From assembly GCF_002355375.1 (NCBI RefSeq), contig NZ_AP017312.1:2745001-2809000 (forward strand): 64,000 bases of DNA, in the 5' to 3' direction. This DNA is from Aneurinibacillus soli. GTDB taxonomy: Bacteria; Bacillota; Bacilli; Aneurinibacillales; Aneurinibacillaceae. Position 1 is the stretch's first letter; every line of letters starts with the position of its first letter. Of the stretch, positions 10,756 to 19,572 are shown piece by piece. The position numbers were made by a program, and so were the translations under genes. The notes under the pieces are model-generated. The model saw only the letters and a program-made list of their open reading frames with translations. It was not told the origin of the DNA and did not search any database.

Positions 10756-11594
10756 TGGTCATCATAAGCCATCTACTGTTTTATACAGGCTGCTCGGTGC
10801 TTATAGGCGGACTTCTTATGCTCGCGATTCCGCCGAGTCAGCGTCCACCTGTGCACCTTCCAAAAGGGTGGCTCCCCGGAGCGGCCCTTTTGCTTATCAT
10901 CAGCTCATTCATTCCACTTCTGGAACTGGCTACCTACGCTGCTGAGGAAGCAGGGACCGACTTTGGCACAGCGCTGCAAAACGTGATTGTACATTTCAAA
11001 CACGGCCAGGCATGGCTACTACTGACAGGTTCCTTGTTGTTTCTCGTTATTTTCCTGCTACTCGCAGACATCAGACATACTCCAGCAGCTGCCAGACTGG
11101 CGCTCGTATGGTCTACGATTCCCGTTGTATTAACCAGCTGGACGGGGCATGCGGCGTCACTTGCTCCAATTAGTGGCTGGCTCTCGCACATGCTTCATTT
11201 TCTAGCCGTATGTGTATGGACAGGCGTGTTATATACAAGCGCTTGGTTGACGAAAGGGCGAACAGCAAACTGGCGGGCGTTCCTTCATTGGTACACCCCA
11301 CTCTCCATCAGTTGTGTGCTTGCGTTAACAGCTACCGGACTCGTACTGATGCACTACACCGCACCGAATTATCCAGTCTCTCTGGATGGCCTATACGAGA
11401 AGACACTGTTACTTAAGCACATTTTATTCCTTCCTGTTCTTGGGCTCGGCTTTGTGAATGGGTTCGTCATTCCGAAACGGATGCGTTTGGATGCAGAGTT
11501 TGATGTGCTGCGATGGATGCGAATCGAAAGCATATTTGTTCTGGCTGTGTTTATTGCGACCGCCTTTTTAAGCGAATCCCCACTACCTGTATAG
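10755..11594 (+). CDS. CopD-domain copper transport membrane protein
   Basis: 279 residues with about eight hydrophobic segments. The C-terminal half is a CopD domain (SHMLHFLAVCVWTGVLY, a His-rich membrane motif, and KHILFLPVLGLGFVN). I start at the ATG overlapping the copC stop (TAATG). An upstream in-frame alternative would lie inside copC and is rejected. CopC plus CopD normally work together in copper uptake or handling; in B. subtilis both are fused in YcnJ. Here they are separate genes of one operon followed by a terminator. Confidence 0.9.
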   Translation: MVIISHLLFYTGCSVLIGGLLMLAIPPSQRPPVHLPKGWLPGAALLLIISSFIPLLELATYAAEEAGTDFGTALQNVIVHFKHGQAWLLLTGSLLFLVIFLLLADIRHTPAAARLALVWSTIPVVLTSWTGHAASLAPISGWLSHMLHFLAVCVWTGVLYTSAWLTKGRTANWRAFLHWYTPLSISCVLALTATGLVLMHYTAPNYPVSLDGLYEKTLLLKHILFLPVLGLGFVNGFVIPKRMRLDAEFDVLRWMRIESIFVLAVFIATAFLSESPLPV

Positions 11595-11610
11595 ATAGCG
11601 GGGATTTTTT
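11575..11610 (+). terminator. Terminator of copC-copD
   Basis: AATCCCCACTA (11575-11585) pairs with TAGCGGGGATT (11596-11606), one mismatch, followed by a T-run; it overlaps the end of copD. Confidence 0.85.
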
Positions 11611-11631
11611 GTATGCCGATCTATCTTTTTC

Positions 11632-12459
11632 TTATAACGAAGTTAACAACTTTTTCTTTTGCCGGAAAATCGCCCATTTTGTAAAGCCGATTTCCTTGAG
11701 CTTTTGGCGGACTAATTCAAAATCTTCGCCGACTCTCTCCGGCGTGTGTGCATCCGAACCAAACGTAACATCCACCCCGTAATATAGAGCCCGCTCCAAA
11801 ATATCATCAGAAGGATACCAGCCTCCGACCGCCTTCGTTTTACCTGATGTATTCACTTCAATCGCCACATCACATTCTGCAATAATTTGCAGTGTTTTTT
11901 CTACCGCTTCCGTCTGAATATCGGAAAAAGCAGGATAAAATCCTTTCATGGCATCGATATGACCAAGAATTTGAAACATGCCGCTGCGGGCGGATTGTTC
12001 AATCAGTGAATAATACGTTTCTTTGCTGTTTACTTTTTGCTCCTCGGTCAGTCCGTTCCACCGCTTCTTGTTGAAAATACTCACCCCATCTACATTGTGA
12101 ACGGAGCCGATAATATAATCGAATGGATACGGAGTAAAGCAGCGCCGGTACACCTCTACATGTTCCGGAAAGAAATCCGATTCTATGCCAAGCAGCACTT
12201 CGATCTTCCCGCGATATTCTTCCTTTAACCGCAAAACTTCTGCAACATATACAGGTAACTCACTTTTGCCCATGGCGATGTGAGGAAAAGCCTGATCTTC
12301 CTCATATGCAAAATAAGGAGAATGATCGGCAATTCCAATGATATCGAGACCCTGAGTGATGGCCGCTTCAATATAGTCACGAATTGATTCCTTAGCATGA
12401 CCGCAGCGCTCGTGATGAGTATGAAAATCAAAGGCTACAGGAGTATGTACTTCGCCCAT
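11632..12459 (-). CDS. hisJ: Histidinol-phosphatase, PHP family (HisJ-like)
   Basis: 275 residues of the PHP metal-dependent phosphatase fold. Metal ligands are visible in order: FDFHTHHERCGHA (about 10-22), ADHSPY (about 44), GIESDF (about 91), SVHNVDG (about 118), GHIDAMK (about 166), VNTSGK (about 202), and the terminal SDAHTPERVG (about 235). This is the HisJ/HisK pattern for histidinol phosphate to histidinol, the penultimate step of histidine biosynthesis. PHP proteins of this subgroup sometimes have other phosphoester substrates, and no other his genes are present. Ribosome site AAAGGACG. The left direct repeat begins 49 bp upstream of its start. Confidence 0.85.
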   Translation of the reverse strand: MGEVHTPVAFDFHTHHERCGHAKESIRDYIEAAITQGLDIIGIADHSPYFAYEEDQAFPHIAMGKSELPVYVAEVLRLKEEYRGKIEVLLGIESDFFPEHVEVYRRCFTPYPFDYIIGSVHNVDGVSIFNKKRWNGLTEEQKVNSKETYYSLIEQSARSGMFQILGHIDAMKGFYPAFSDIQTEAVEKTLQIIAECDVAIEVNTSGKTKAVGGWYPSDDILERALYYGVDVTFGSDAHTPERVGEDFELVRQKLKEIGFTKWAIFRQKKKLLTSL

Positions 12460-12507
12460 ATATATCGTCCTTTCTCCGTTTTCTTTCCGTCATACACTTT
12501 ACAGTAT

Positions 12508-12574
12508 ATCCTATCTTGAATTGGCTAGCATACATTTATGGCGTTCTGTACTATTGCGTCAAACCCTTTTAAAT
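12508..12574 (+). repeat. Left 67-bp direct repeat bounding the recombinase-remnant region
   Basis: Matches 16182-16248 at 63 of 67 positions; differences are near 12523, 12528 and 12562-12563. It runs from ATCCTATCTTGAATT to CCTTTTAAAT and contains TATGGCGTTCTGTACTATTG. The two copies enclose about 3.6 kb with recombinase fragments, so they may be attL/attR-like sites or a duplication made on insertion. Confidence 0.8.
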
Positions 12575-12593
12575 CAAGGGTTTGACGCTTTTT
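12556..12593. terminator. Perfect 13-bp stem terminator overlapping the left direct repeat
   Basis: GCGTCAAACCCTT (12556-12568) pairs perfectly with AAGGGTTTGACGC (12576-12588), followed by TTTTTG. The homology between the direct repeats stops inside this hairpin's loop, so the right copy has lost the second arm. Confidence 0.8.
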
Positions 12594-12777
12594 GTTTTGT
12601 CTTGCTGCGTTAAGTTTTGTTAAATTTGTCCCCATATTGTCCCCAATATGTCTCCAAAAAATGAGCGATTTTCATTCATGTTTACTTTCAAAACACGACC
12701 TTGAATTATTCCTGTTAAAATTCTCTCCCCTTTCTAAAAAACGATAATCGATTTTCAACGAGGAGCTAACAACTAAC

Positions 12778-13107
12778 CTTATATTCTCGGAATTAGTCTC
12801 AGATAACATTGAAGCACTTAAACGATATATCCAATTTAAAGTTCAAAATGAGTACATTCAAGTAGAACAAGCAAAACTATCCCACAGAAAGACAGAACTT
12901 GAAACCTTGCTTGAGAATCAAAAAGACACAGAACAACAACTCCGTGCCTTTAAGAAACAAATTGACCACTTCGCCTAATTAGATATCAATGATGAGCAAG
13001 TTATGAAGCAGCTACTCTATAGGCTCATTCATAAGGTACAAGTTCACGAAGACGGCTCACTTACAATCCGCTACAACATATCGCTCCCATTGTCCATGGG
13101 AGCATAG
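12778..13107 (+). pseudogene. Large serine recombinase, C-terminal fragment with in-frame stop
   Basis: Reads in one frame as 109 codons: a coiled-coil-like stretch (LSHRKTELETLLENQ), then QIDHFA, a TAA stop at the site where relatives have a sense codon (probably CAA), then DINDEQVMKQLLYRLIHK and a final LTIRYNISLPL before TAG at 13105. This tail is characteristic of large serine integrases/transposon resolvases. The catalytic N-terminal resolvase domain and the recombinase domain are missing. No ribosome site or start. It is the relic of a mobile element in the direct-repeat-bounded region. Confidence 0.65.
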
Positions 13108-13400
13108 CAAGAGAGGCTTTTATACACCCGCTTCTCTCAATTTTAGTAACACTGTACACTCCACATGTGTGGATTGAGCATTATTGACAACATCAAATTG
13201 GATGCGGCAGTGTTCACCTTATAGTTATATGTAGGGCTCTTAATCCCTTTCATAAGATACCTTGGTCTCTTCATACGTAGGAATCTGCAAAAATTCAACT
13301 TTTTCAATATTCAAGTGAAAGAAGTCGCTAGCTATTATTTCTATTTTCATAAATGGATACGCATTGAGTAATATGCCAAAATCGAGGTCTAACCTAAATT
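13108..13400. other. Intergenic stretch, possible short gene remnant
   Basis: No convincing gene. On the minus strand one frame stays open from the permease stop to 13240 (about 50 codons, containing EIIASDFFHLNIEKVEF), but it has no start or ribosome site at the beginning, so it may be the tail of a truncated gene. Nothing else is recognised. Confidence 0.4.
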
Positions 13401-14903
13401 TCAAGCTAACATATTTCCTTTTTTTTCATATTCTTTGTACATTAACCATGCAACAATGGAGAAAATAACGGGTCCAACCACACTCCAAATGGTTGTTTGC
13501 ATATCCCCTTCTAAAGCTGGCTGTATGATACTAAAGAAATTTGCAAATCCAACTGTTAGAACAACGATCCATGTCCAAATATTTGCGCTCAATTGCGTTT
13601 TATATACGATAAACGGCTTATTAATTTCCACTTTTTTCTTAAAATACGGGAATGCAAGTGCTATAAATACATACGGTATTGTCATAGCCACGTTAGTCAT
13701 CGAAACGAGTATGTTGAAGAATGCGGCCATTGTGCTTCCGCCGAAAGCGATTAATGCGATCATTACACTAACTATAGTAGCTTGAATCCACATCGCATGA
13801 ACAGGCAGACCATCCTTTGTTTCTCCAATTTTTCCGGGCCACAATCTTTTAGGTGTTCCTTCAATCATTTGCTTTAGCGGTGAAAACATTAAGGTAAAGA
13901 ACGCACCGGACAATGCCAGGAACATTGAAAGTCCAATAAATCTTGCAACCCCATGTCCCAGGGCTGTAGCTGTAGCATCACTTGCTCCAAAAGCAGTGCC
14001 TAGTGAGTAGCCTAAATTGGCCATAACTATATAACTTGCGTTTCCTAGATTAACATTTGCAATACCCATTACAGATGCCCAGTTTGTGAATATCCCAATT
14101 AATAGTATTCCTAATGAATACCCAACAGAGATTACTGCTGCAGATAAAAGAATTCCCTTCGGAAACGTTTTTTCCGGATTTTCTGTTACATCCACTAAAC
14201 CGCCCACTGCTTCAAGTCCGCCATAAGCAAAAAGAGCATATACAATAAACGCTAACGAAGCAATAAGATCTCCTGCATATTTAGGGTTTGGTGTTTGCGT
14301 AAATGAATGCAATCCTGTAATCGGCTGTGCCAAATGTCCATGATTGCCTACAAGTACTGCTATTGCACCCACCCAAAGAAATACATTCAATAACAAGACC
14401 GCAGTACCACCTAAAGAGGTTACTTTCTTAATCTTATCCAGACCCTTTGTTGATGTGTAGGTTACGATAAGAATCCATACAATTCCTAAAACCCCCAAAA
14501 CCTGAGGTCCTCGAAGATTAAATATAGTCCAGCTTTGTGTTGTATCTTGTCCAAAGATCGCATTTGACACCGGAACCCACATACCAGATGCGACATTAAC
14601 CATCCAAGTGATATAAGAAAAATACCACATAAACGTTCCTATAAATGCAAATTTGGGACCGATGGATTTTTCCATCCAAGAATAGATCCCACCCTTTTCC
14701 TCTTTAAAGGCGGAACCATATTCAGCGACCATTAATGCAAAAGGAACGAAGAAGGCTATGGCTGAAAATATGAACCAAGGAATAGCAGCATAACCCATCT
14801 TATAAAATGATCTTGGAATGTTGTTGAATCCATAAACAGAAGTAAAAATCATTAAAACTAGGGATACTAAAGTCAACTTTCTGGTTATGTTTGTGTTTGA
14901 CAC
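13401..14903 (-). CDS. APC-family amino acid permease, YjeM-like
   Basis: 500 residues with about 12-13 membrane segments. The N-terminus carries YGFNNIPRSFYKMGYAAIPW and later EEKGGIYSWMEKSIG, typical of the glutamate/GABA-antiporter-like YjeM subgroup of the APC superfamily. The LFAYGGLEAVGGLVDVTENP segment is the consensus substrate-site loop. The GTG start at 14903 has GGAGG seven bases upstream. The substrate is not known. It is the only intact gene between the two 67-bp direct repeats, surrounded by recombinase and sigma-factor fragments, so it was probably carried in, or trapped, by a mobile element. Confidence 0.9.
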   Translation of the reverse strand: MSNTNITRKLTLVSLVLMIFTSVYGFNNIPRSFYKMGYAAIPWFIFSAIAFFVPFALMVAEYGSAFKEEKGGIYSWMEKSIGPKFAFIGTFMWYFSYITWMVNVASGMWVPVSNAIFGQDTTQSWTIFNLRGPQVLGVLGIVWILIVTYTSTKGLDKIKKVTSLGGTAVLLLNVFLWVGAIAVLVGNHGHLAQPITGLHSFTQTPNPKYAGDLIASLAFIVYALFAYGGLEAVGGLVDVTENPEKTFPKGILLSAAVISVGYSLGILLIGIFTNWASVMGIANVNLGNASYIVMANLGYSLGTAFGASDATATALGHGVARFIGLSMFLALSGAFFTLMFSPLKQMIEGTPKRLWPGKIGETKDGLPVHAMWIQATIVSVMIALIAFGGSTMAAFFNILVSMTNVAMTIPYVFIALAFPYFKKKVEINKPFIVYKTQLSANIWTWIVVLTVGFANFFSIIQPALEGDMQTTIWSVVGPVIFSIVAWLMYKEYEKKGNMLA

Positions 14904-15004
14904 ACATTTTCCTCCCCTATATTTACCTTCACCACAATGTTTACTTAGTATCGCCTAAAATGATTTTTTAATTAAGCATTGGCAGTACTTTCGAAAACTA
15001 TAAA

Positions 15005-15028
15005 AAACCCTTGATCTCTCAAGGGTTT
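15005..15028. terminator. Hairpin AAACCCTTGA / TCAAGGGTTT
   Basis: Ten-base-pair perfect stem (15005-15014 / 15019-15028) with a four-base loop and an A-run before it. It could terminate minus-strand transcripts, but no intact gene ends here. Similar hairpins occur at 12556-12588 and, less perfectly, at about 16124-16149, all within the direct-repeat-bounded region. Confidence 0.5.
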
Positions 15029-15073
15029 CGTAGACGGTATCTATGGTGGAGCTTGAATGGGGGCAAAACATTA

Positions 15074-15225
15074 TTATACATGTCGTAGTTTATCAGGATT
15101 TGCTACGGCATAGATCGTTTGGATTTGATTATTTTTAAAAGCAAATGAGTATATATACTGAATATTTTCATCTATATTGATTCGAATCCCCGGCAACCCG
15201 TTTATTGGCAAGGAGATGGCATTAA
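15074..15225 (-). pseudogene. C-terminal fragment of an ECF sigma factor (SigJ-type)
   Basis: An open frame of about 50 codons reads LPINGLPGIRINIDENIQ, then YIYSFAFKNNQIQTIYAV and NPDKLRHV before TAA at 15074. This is the end of the SnoaL-like domain fused to SigJ-type ECF sigma factors. The sigma2/sigma4 regions are absent, and a stop lies just beyond 15225 in this frame. The break is at the junction with the tyrosine recombinase pseudogene, so an insertion or deletion has cut both. Confidence 0.5.
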
Positions 15226-15226
15226 T

Positions 15227-16021
15227 TCAAGAGGCGGGCGATTGTCGGTGGCAACGATTAACCTTTACTGCAACACGCTCCGTTCGCTATTCAAAAAAGC
15301 CGTAGAATGGAATATGATTGCAGTCAATCCAACCGCGAACCTTAAGCCCTTAAAAGTGAATAAGGAAGCCCATGATGTATATACAAAAGAACAAGTTATG
15401 ATGCTGTTACAAGCAGCATAGAAAGAAGGTATCCAGCGGGAAACAATTATACACCTGGCTATTATGACTGGATTACGGATTGGGGAGCTGCATGGTCTGG
15501 AATGGAATGCTATCGACTTTGAGGAAAAGACGCTGAAGGTCAAACGAATTACCTAATATATACCAGGTAAAAGTATCATTTTCAAAGAGCCAAAAACGTC
15601 ATCATCGAAGCGCATGATCCAACTGGCAGACATGACAGTGAACCTGCTGCGGGAGTATCGGAAATACTGACTTAAGACGCGGATGCAATTGGGAGACAAA
15701 TGGAAGATTACACAAGATTTACTGTTCTTCAGAGCGGATGGAATGCTTCCACTACCAACGACTACATGGTTTCCCCGTTTCCTAAAGCGTCATAATCTGC
15801 CACACATCCGCTTTCATGACCTACGCCACACATCCGCCACTCTCCTTCTGATGTCAAACCAATCCATGAAGGTAGTAATTTCCAGACTTGGTCACAGCAC
15901 GATTGGGACAACCCTAGACGTTTACGGCCATGTACTGAAAAATGCTGATCAGGAAGCGGCAGATGTGTTGGCTGGCATGCTGGATAGTAAAAACGGTATC
16001 CAACAATCACCTAGCCGATAG
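15227..16021 (+). pseudogene. Tyrosine recombinase (phage-type integrase), truncated with three in-frame stops
   Basis: One frame encodes the rest of a SAM-like core-binding domain (LSVATINLYCNTLRSLFKKA), then the catalytic domain with Arg in TGLRIGELHGLEW, HDLRHTSATLL (His and Arg), LGHSTIGTTLDVYGH (His and nucleophile Tyr), ending QQSPSR. Stops interrupt it at QAA-TAG (15418-15420), RIT-TAA (15554-15556) and RKY-TGA (15668-15670). The N-terminal DNA-binding domain is missing. The intact last third (15683-16021) is too short to act alone. All catalytic residues are present, so inactivation is by nonsense mutation and truncation. The right direct repeat lies 160 bp downstream, the layout of an integrase beside an att site. 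Confidence 0.85.
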
Positions 16022-16181
16022 CTCATAGAATCCTGTATTATTACGTCTTATAATGTTACGTTTGTCGCCAGATTGTCCCCAACAAGCTTGTTATATACCT
16101 TTATACACATCTGTAATACAGAAAAAACCCTTATATATCAAGGGGTTTACCTATACGTTCCAACATAATATCCTCATCGCA

Positions 16182-16248
16182 ATCCTATCTTGAATTAGCT
16201 AACATACATTTATGGCGTTCTGTACTATTGCGTCAAGTCCTTTTAAAT
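16182..16248 (+). repeat. Right 67-bp direct repeat
   Basis: 63/67 match to 12508-12574, same orientation. It ends TTTTAAAT, exactly where the left copy's terminator loop lies; beyond it the sequences diverge. See the left copy. Confidence 0.8.
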
Positions 16249-16275
16249 TGAAATTGCAACAGTTGATTCACTTGT

Positions 16276-18600
16276 TCATTTTTTAGTAACTGTCCCCAGA
16301 CTTCCATTTACCAAAACCAAATCACCGTTTTTCAGCACAGTTGTGGCATTTCCACAGCCGACAACCGCGGGAATACCAAGCTCTCGGGCAACGATTGCTG
16401 CGTGTGATAAAGGTGCTCCGATGTCGGTGACTATTGCTGCCGCCTTTGGGAACATGGGCGTCCAACCAATATTCGTTACAGTGGTGACAAGTATTTCTCC
16501 CTTTTGGAACTCATCGGCTTCATCAAAATTACGCAGGATATGAACCTTGCCTTCAACTGTTCCGGGCGCTCCAGCAAAGCCTTTTATTAAGTTTTCGCCT
16601 GAGACAAGCTTTTGAGCATTAATATCATAGTAATCCTGCCGTCTGTCATTGGAAGCAAGCCATTCTTCCGGATTAAACCTGCCCCTGATAAACATTGGAA
16701 ATGGCGGCAGTTTTTGATACTTTTCAAAGTTGGTTCGTCTGACGGGCAGCTGATCCAGCATGCCGCAATCACCCTGCAAAAATTTCGGCACTTCAAAGCA
16801 GTACATCATAAAGATATTGTCGCCTACTCCTGTAACCGCGCCTATTTTCAGAAGCAGATGCCGCATTACCCTGAACACCTTAACAAATTCATTTCTCAGC
16901 GACTCACGGGTGCTTGCGTCCTGTGAGACCTTTGCAAGCTTTTTCTCCAGCCATTTTTGTTTGGCGGGATATTCTCTAATAAATTCCTTCTTAGCCTTCT
17001 CGAACACTTCAGTTTGTTTTTTTAAAAGCTCCGCCGGATTGATGCCGGTTTTCCTGTACTCGCTTATTTGCTTATCCACATAATCCGGGTCGTCAGCAGG
17101 ATAGGGGTAATAAACTTCAAACTCATGAGGGCTACGATGCCCATACAGTTCCAAATATTTCTCCCGATCAAGCTTTCCGCTAACTACTTGTTCTATGCCC
17201 AGCAGGGGCTGCATACTTACCAGCGGATTTCCCCCGCTGAAGTTGGAGCAAAGCAGGTTTGCCTGTTCCTCGCCGACCATTTTTACAAGCCTACTCCGCA
17301 AGGTTGACAAGGTTAAACTTCCTGCGCCTCCAAACCAAATATTCCACAGGGCGGACAGAAATGGACGCACATCCGACACCCATAAGTTAAGAAGCTCCTC
17401 TTTTGTGGCGGCTTTTTCTATGAATTCAAGTGTTTCCACATACCATACCGGCGTGCGTTCTAAATAGTACGCTTTTTGCTTTTTTGAGTCCCTCATACGT
17501 TTTAGACTCTTTTTTGACCTCGCTACAGTCTCCTTAATAATCTCAAACCGCCCAAAGGGGTAGACGGGCACCTCCAGACCGCTTGGAATATGTCCAAATA
17601 TATCTGCAATCAGCTCCTGTGATTTAGCAGAACTGTAGCCTATCGCTTTAAGCATGGAGATTACAATACTGATATTGGTATATGTCCGCCCGCAAATGTT
17701 CCCGAACATATAATACCCCGGCACCTTTTGACACTCCATGTCCATTTCGTGCAGCATACTCCATGTAAACGGACTCATCACGTCCGGCACCGCCTCGCCA
17801 ACATTATTGCTGGTCCAAAGCGCGTCGGTGTCAAGGCTTTGATTGATTTCGTAAGTATCGTAATCAATGGTCTGCAATGTAGTAATCGGTCGCGCCTGAA
17901 CAATGTACAGCTTATCATCAACAGCCCACTCAATGTCTAGCATACAGCCAAAAATACTCTCCAGCTTTTCCACCGTACGGTGCATGGCTTTTGCGAAGAC
18001 GGCAAAGCTCTTGTCGCCTTGATATTTTGCTCCTAATCTTGAAATGGTAAAAGGGTATGCGTTGTTTTCGCCTGATACCAGCTGTTCGCCTGCGCCAAAA
18101 ACCTGATTGCCCACCATGTTGACATGACTGCCAGTGATCGGGTCGGCAGAAAACAGTACGCCCGAAATCTTTGCTTTTATCATGATCTGTACTACAACTG
18201 CGATTTTATGGTCTCCGTCAACGCCGTGCACCCTGCTGTATTCGCTCACACGCTGAGACTTTGCTGAGACGGCAACCTGTGATACTGCGCTGAACACATC
18301 GACCTTTTTTACGTCAAGAACCGACTCAAATTCGCCTGCGAAGGAAGTTTTTGTACTGTCCTCAGAAAGCGCGGAGGAGCGGACTGCGAATAAAACGTCA
18401 GGCAGTGAATCCAGACATTTAAGGATGTCAGCCTTTGCCTCCTGTTTCACATTATTATTCTCAAATGCTGTAGCCAAAATTACAAATCCGTCAGGAACCC
18501 TGATTCCCGCCTGATACATCAGGCATAGGGATGCGCCTTTTCCGCCAGCAATGGTAAGTTCATTTTCTGTGGCTTCACGAAAGCTGTATGCAAATTTCAT
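16276..18600 (-). CDS. PEP/pyruvate-binding phosphotransferase (rifampin phosphotransferase / PEP synthase-like)
   Basis: 774 residues. The N-terminus is the ATP-grasp PEP/pyruvate-binding domain (GGKGASLCLM at about 19, VRSSALSEDS at about 72, FAGEFESVL, VVVQIMI, VLFSADPITG, IEWAVDDKLYIVQARPIT at about 230). The C-terminus is the swivelling phosphohistidine domain with TDIGAPLSHAAIVARELG near residue 720, whose His carries the phosphoryl group. The order matches rifampin phosphotransferases (Rph) and related PEP-synthase-like enzymes. The Rph-type central substrate domain is divergent, so the acceptor is not certain. Antibiotic inactivation is possible but not shown. It lies just outside the direct repeat and may have arrived by transfer. 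Confidence 0.85.
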   Translation of the reverse strand: MKFAYSFREATENELTIAGGKGASLCLMYQAGIRVPDGFVILATAFENNNVKQEAKADILKCLDSLPDVLFAVRSSALSEDSTKTSFAGEFESVLDVKKVDVFSAVSQVAVSAKSQRVSEYSRVHGVDGDHKIAVVVQIMIKAKISGVLFSADPITGSHVNMVGNQVFGAGEQLVSGENNAYPFTISRLGAKYQGDKSFAVFAKAMHRTVEKLESIFGCMLDIEWAVDDKLYIVQARPITTLQTIDYDTYEINQSLDTDALWTSNNVGEAVPDVMSPFTWSMLHEMDMECQKVPGYYMFGNICGRTYTNISIVISMLKAIGYSSAKSQELIADIFGHIPSGLEVPVYPFGRFEIIKETVARSKKSLKRMRDSKKQKAYYLERTPVWYVETLEFIEKAATKEELLNLWVSDVRPFLSALWNIWFGGAGSLTLSTLRSRLVKMVGEEQANLLCSNFSGGNPLVSMQPLLGIEQVVSGKLDREKYLELYGHRSPHEFEVYYPYPADDPDYVDKQISEYRKTGINPAELLKKQTEVFEKAKKEFIREYPAKQKWLEKKLAKVSQDASTRESLRNEFVKVFRVMRHLLLKIGAVTGVGDNIFMMYCFEVPKFLQGDCGMLDQLPVRRTNFEKYQKLPPFPMFIRGRFNPEEWLASNDRRQDYYDINAQKLVSGENLIKGFAGAPGTVEGKVHILRNFDEADEFQKGEILVTTVTNIGWTPMFPKAAAIVTDIGAPLSHAAIVARELGIPAVVGCGNATTVLKNGDLVLVNGSLGTVTKK

Positions 18601-18765
18601 TTTGAAACCTCCTTCACAAATGCATTTCTCAAAACACTGATATATTCATCAATTTCATGTTTGTATCTCACTCCAAACTACTACGGAAAGAGGAAACTTC
18701 TTATGAATAAGATACTTCTTTCTCCGCCAAACTACGAACATGTATTTTATTGGGAGGACCTGTTT

Positions 18766-19545
18766 ATGGCACATGTAGAAGTGAATGGGGTTTCCTTGCA
18801 CTATGAAATAAGGGGGAACGGAACCCCGCTTATTTTGATTCATCCCCCTGTACTTAGCAGCGCCAATTTTCACTATCAGCTCGATGAGTTAGCAAAATAT
18901 TTTACCGTGATTGTGTTTGATATACGAGGACATGGAAAAAGCCAGCCCTCTGTGCAGGCAGTTACATATCCGCTTATTGTCGAAGATATTAAAGGTCTTC
19001 TGAATCATCTTCACATCGAAAAAGCATTCGTATGCGGCTATTCAGTAGGAGGGTCGATCGCTCTTGAATTTTTGCTAACGGCTCCCGAACGATCTCTGGG
19101 AGCGATCCTCGTTGGTGGGATATCAGAAGTAAACAGCCGACGATTACGAAATCTGATTTCCCTCGCAGTTGCCCTTGCCGGAGCCGGAGCGATTCCTGCG
19201 CTAGCCTGCTCCATTTCCTGGAGCAACTCTGACACGATGGAAACATTTTGGGAACTACTTAAAGATGCCAAAAAAGCGGATAAAAGAAATGCGGAACAAT
19301 ATTATCGATACAGCCTAACGTATAATTGTACGGACCAGCTGCGAACCATTCCTTTTCCTGTTCTGCTCGTGTACGGAGGAGATGATACACAGTTTCAATC
19401 ATATGGAAGACTGATTCGTGACAATGTCGCTCATAGCGAATTTGTATTGATCCCGAACGTCAAACACCAAATTCCAACCAAAAAGCATGCGGAATTAAAT
19501 CGTCTCATCAAACAATTTATCTTGAAGCAAAAAGGACAGAACTAG
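18766..19545 (+). CDS. Alpha/beta hydrolase
   Basis: 259 residues from the ATG at 18766, which follows GGGAGG; upstream in-frame starts lack a ribosome site. Alpha/beta-hydrolase fold: oxyanion-hole region LIHPPVLSS, FDIRGHGKS after strand 4, nucleophile elbow GYSVGGS (Ser at about 96), acid in YGGDDTQ (about 210), and catalytic His in NVKHQIPTKKH (about 236). Substrate unknown; it resembles small esterases and haloperoxidase-like hydrolases. Divergent from the PEP-utilising enzyme and convergent with nrnB. Confidence 0.88.
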   Translation: MAHVEVNGVSLHYEIRGNGTPLILIHPPVLSSANFHYQLDELAKYFTVIVFDIRGHGKSQPSVQAVTYPLIVEDIKGLLNHLHIEKAFVCGYSVGGSIALEFLLTAPERSLGAILVGGISEVNSRRLRNLISLAVALAGAGAIPALACSISWSNSDTMETFWELLKDAKKADKRNAEQYYRYSLTYNCTDQLRTIPFPVLLVYGGDDTQFQSYGRLIRDNVAHSEFVLIPNVKHQIPTKKHAELNRLIKQFILKQKGQN

Positions 19546-19562
19546 TTGATTCTGTCCTTTTC
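19530..19562. terminator. Bidirectional terminator
   Basis: AAAAGGACAGAA (19530-19541) and TTCTGTCCTTTT (19550-19561) pair perfectly between the convergent hydrolase and nrnB genes. Confidence 0.85.
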
Positions 19563-19572
19563 GTTTTGTGAT

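Noticed and set aside
15033-15062. Possible tRNA 3' end (TGGTGGAGCT)
   Set aside because: The short word resembles the 3' end of some tRNAs read in reverse, but no acceptor, anticodon or T-arm pairing can be built around it.
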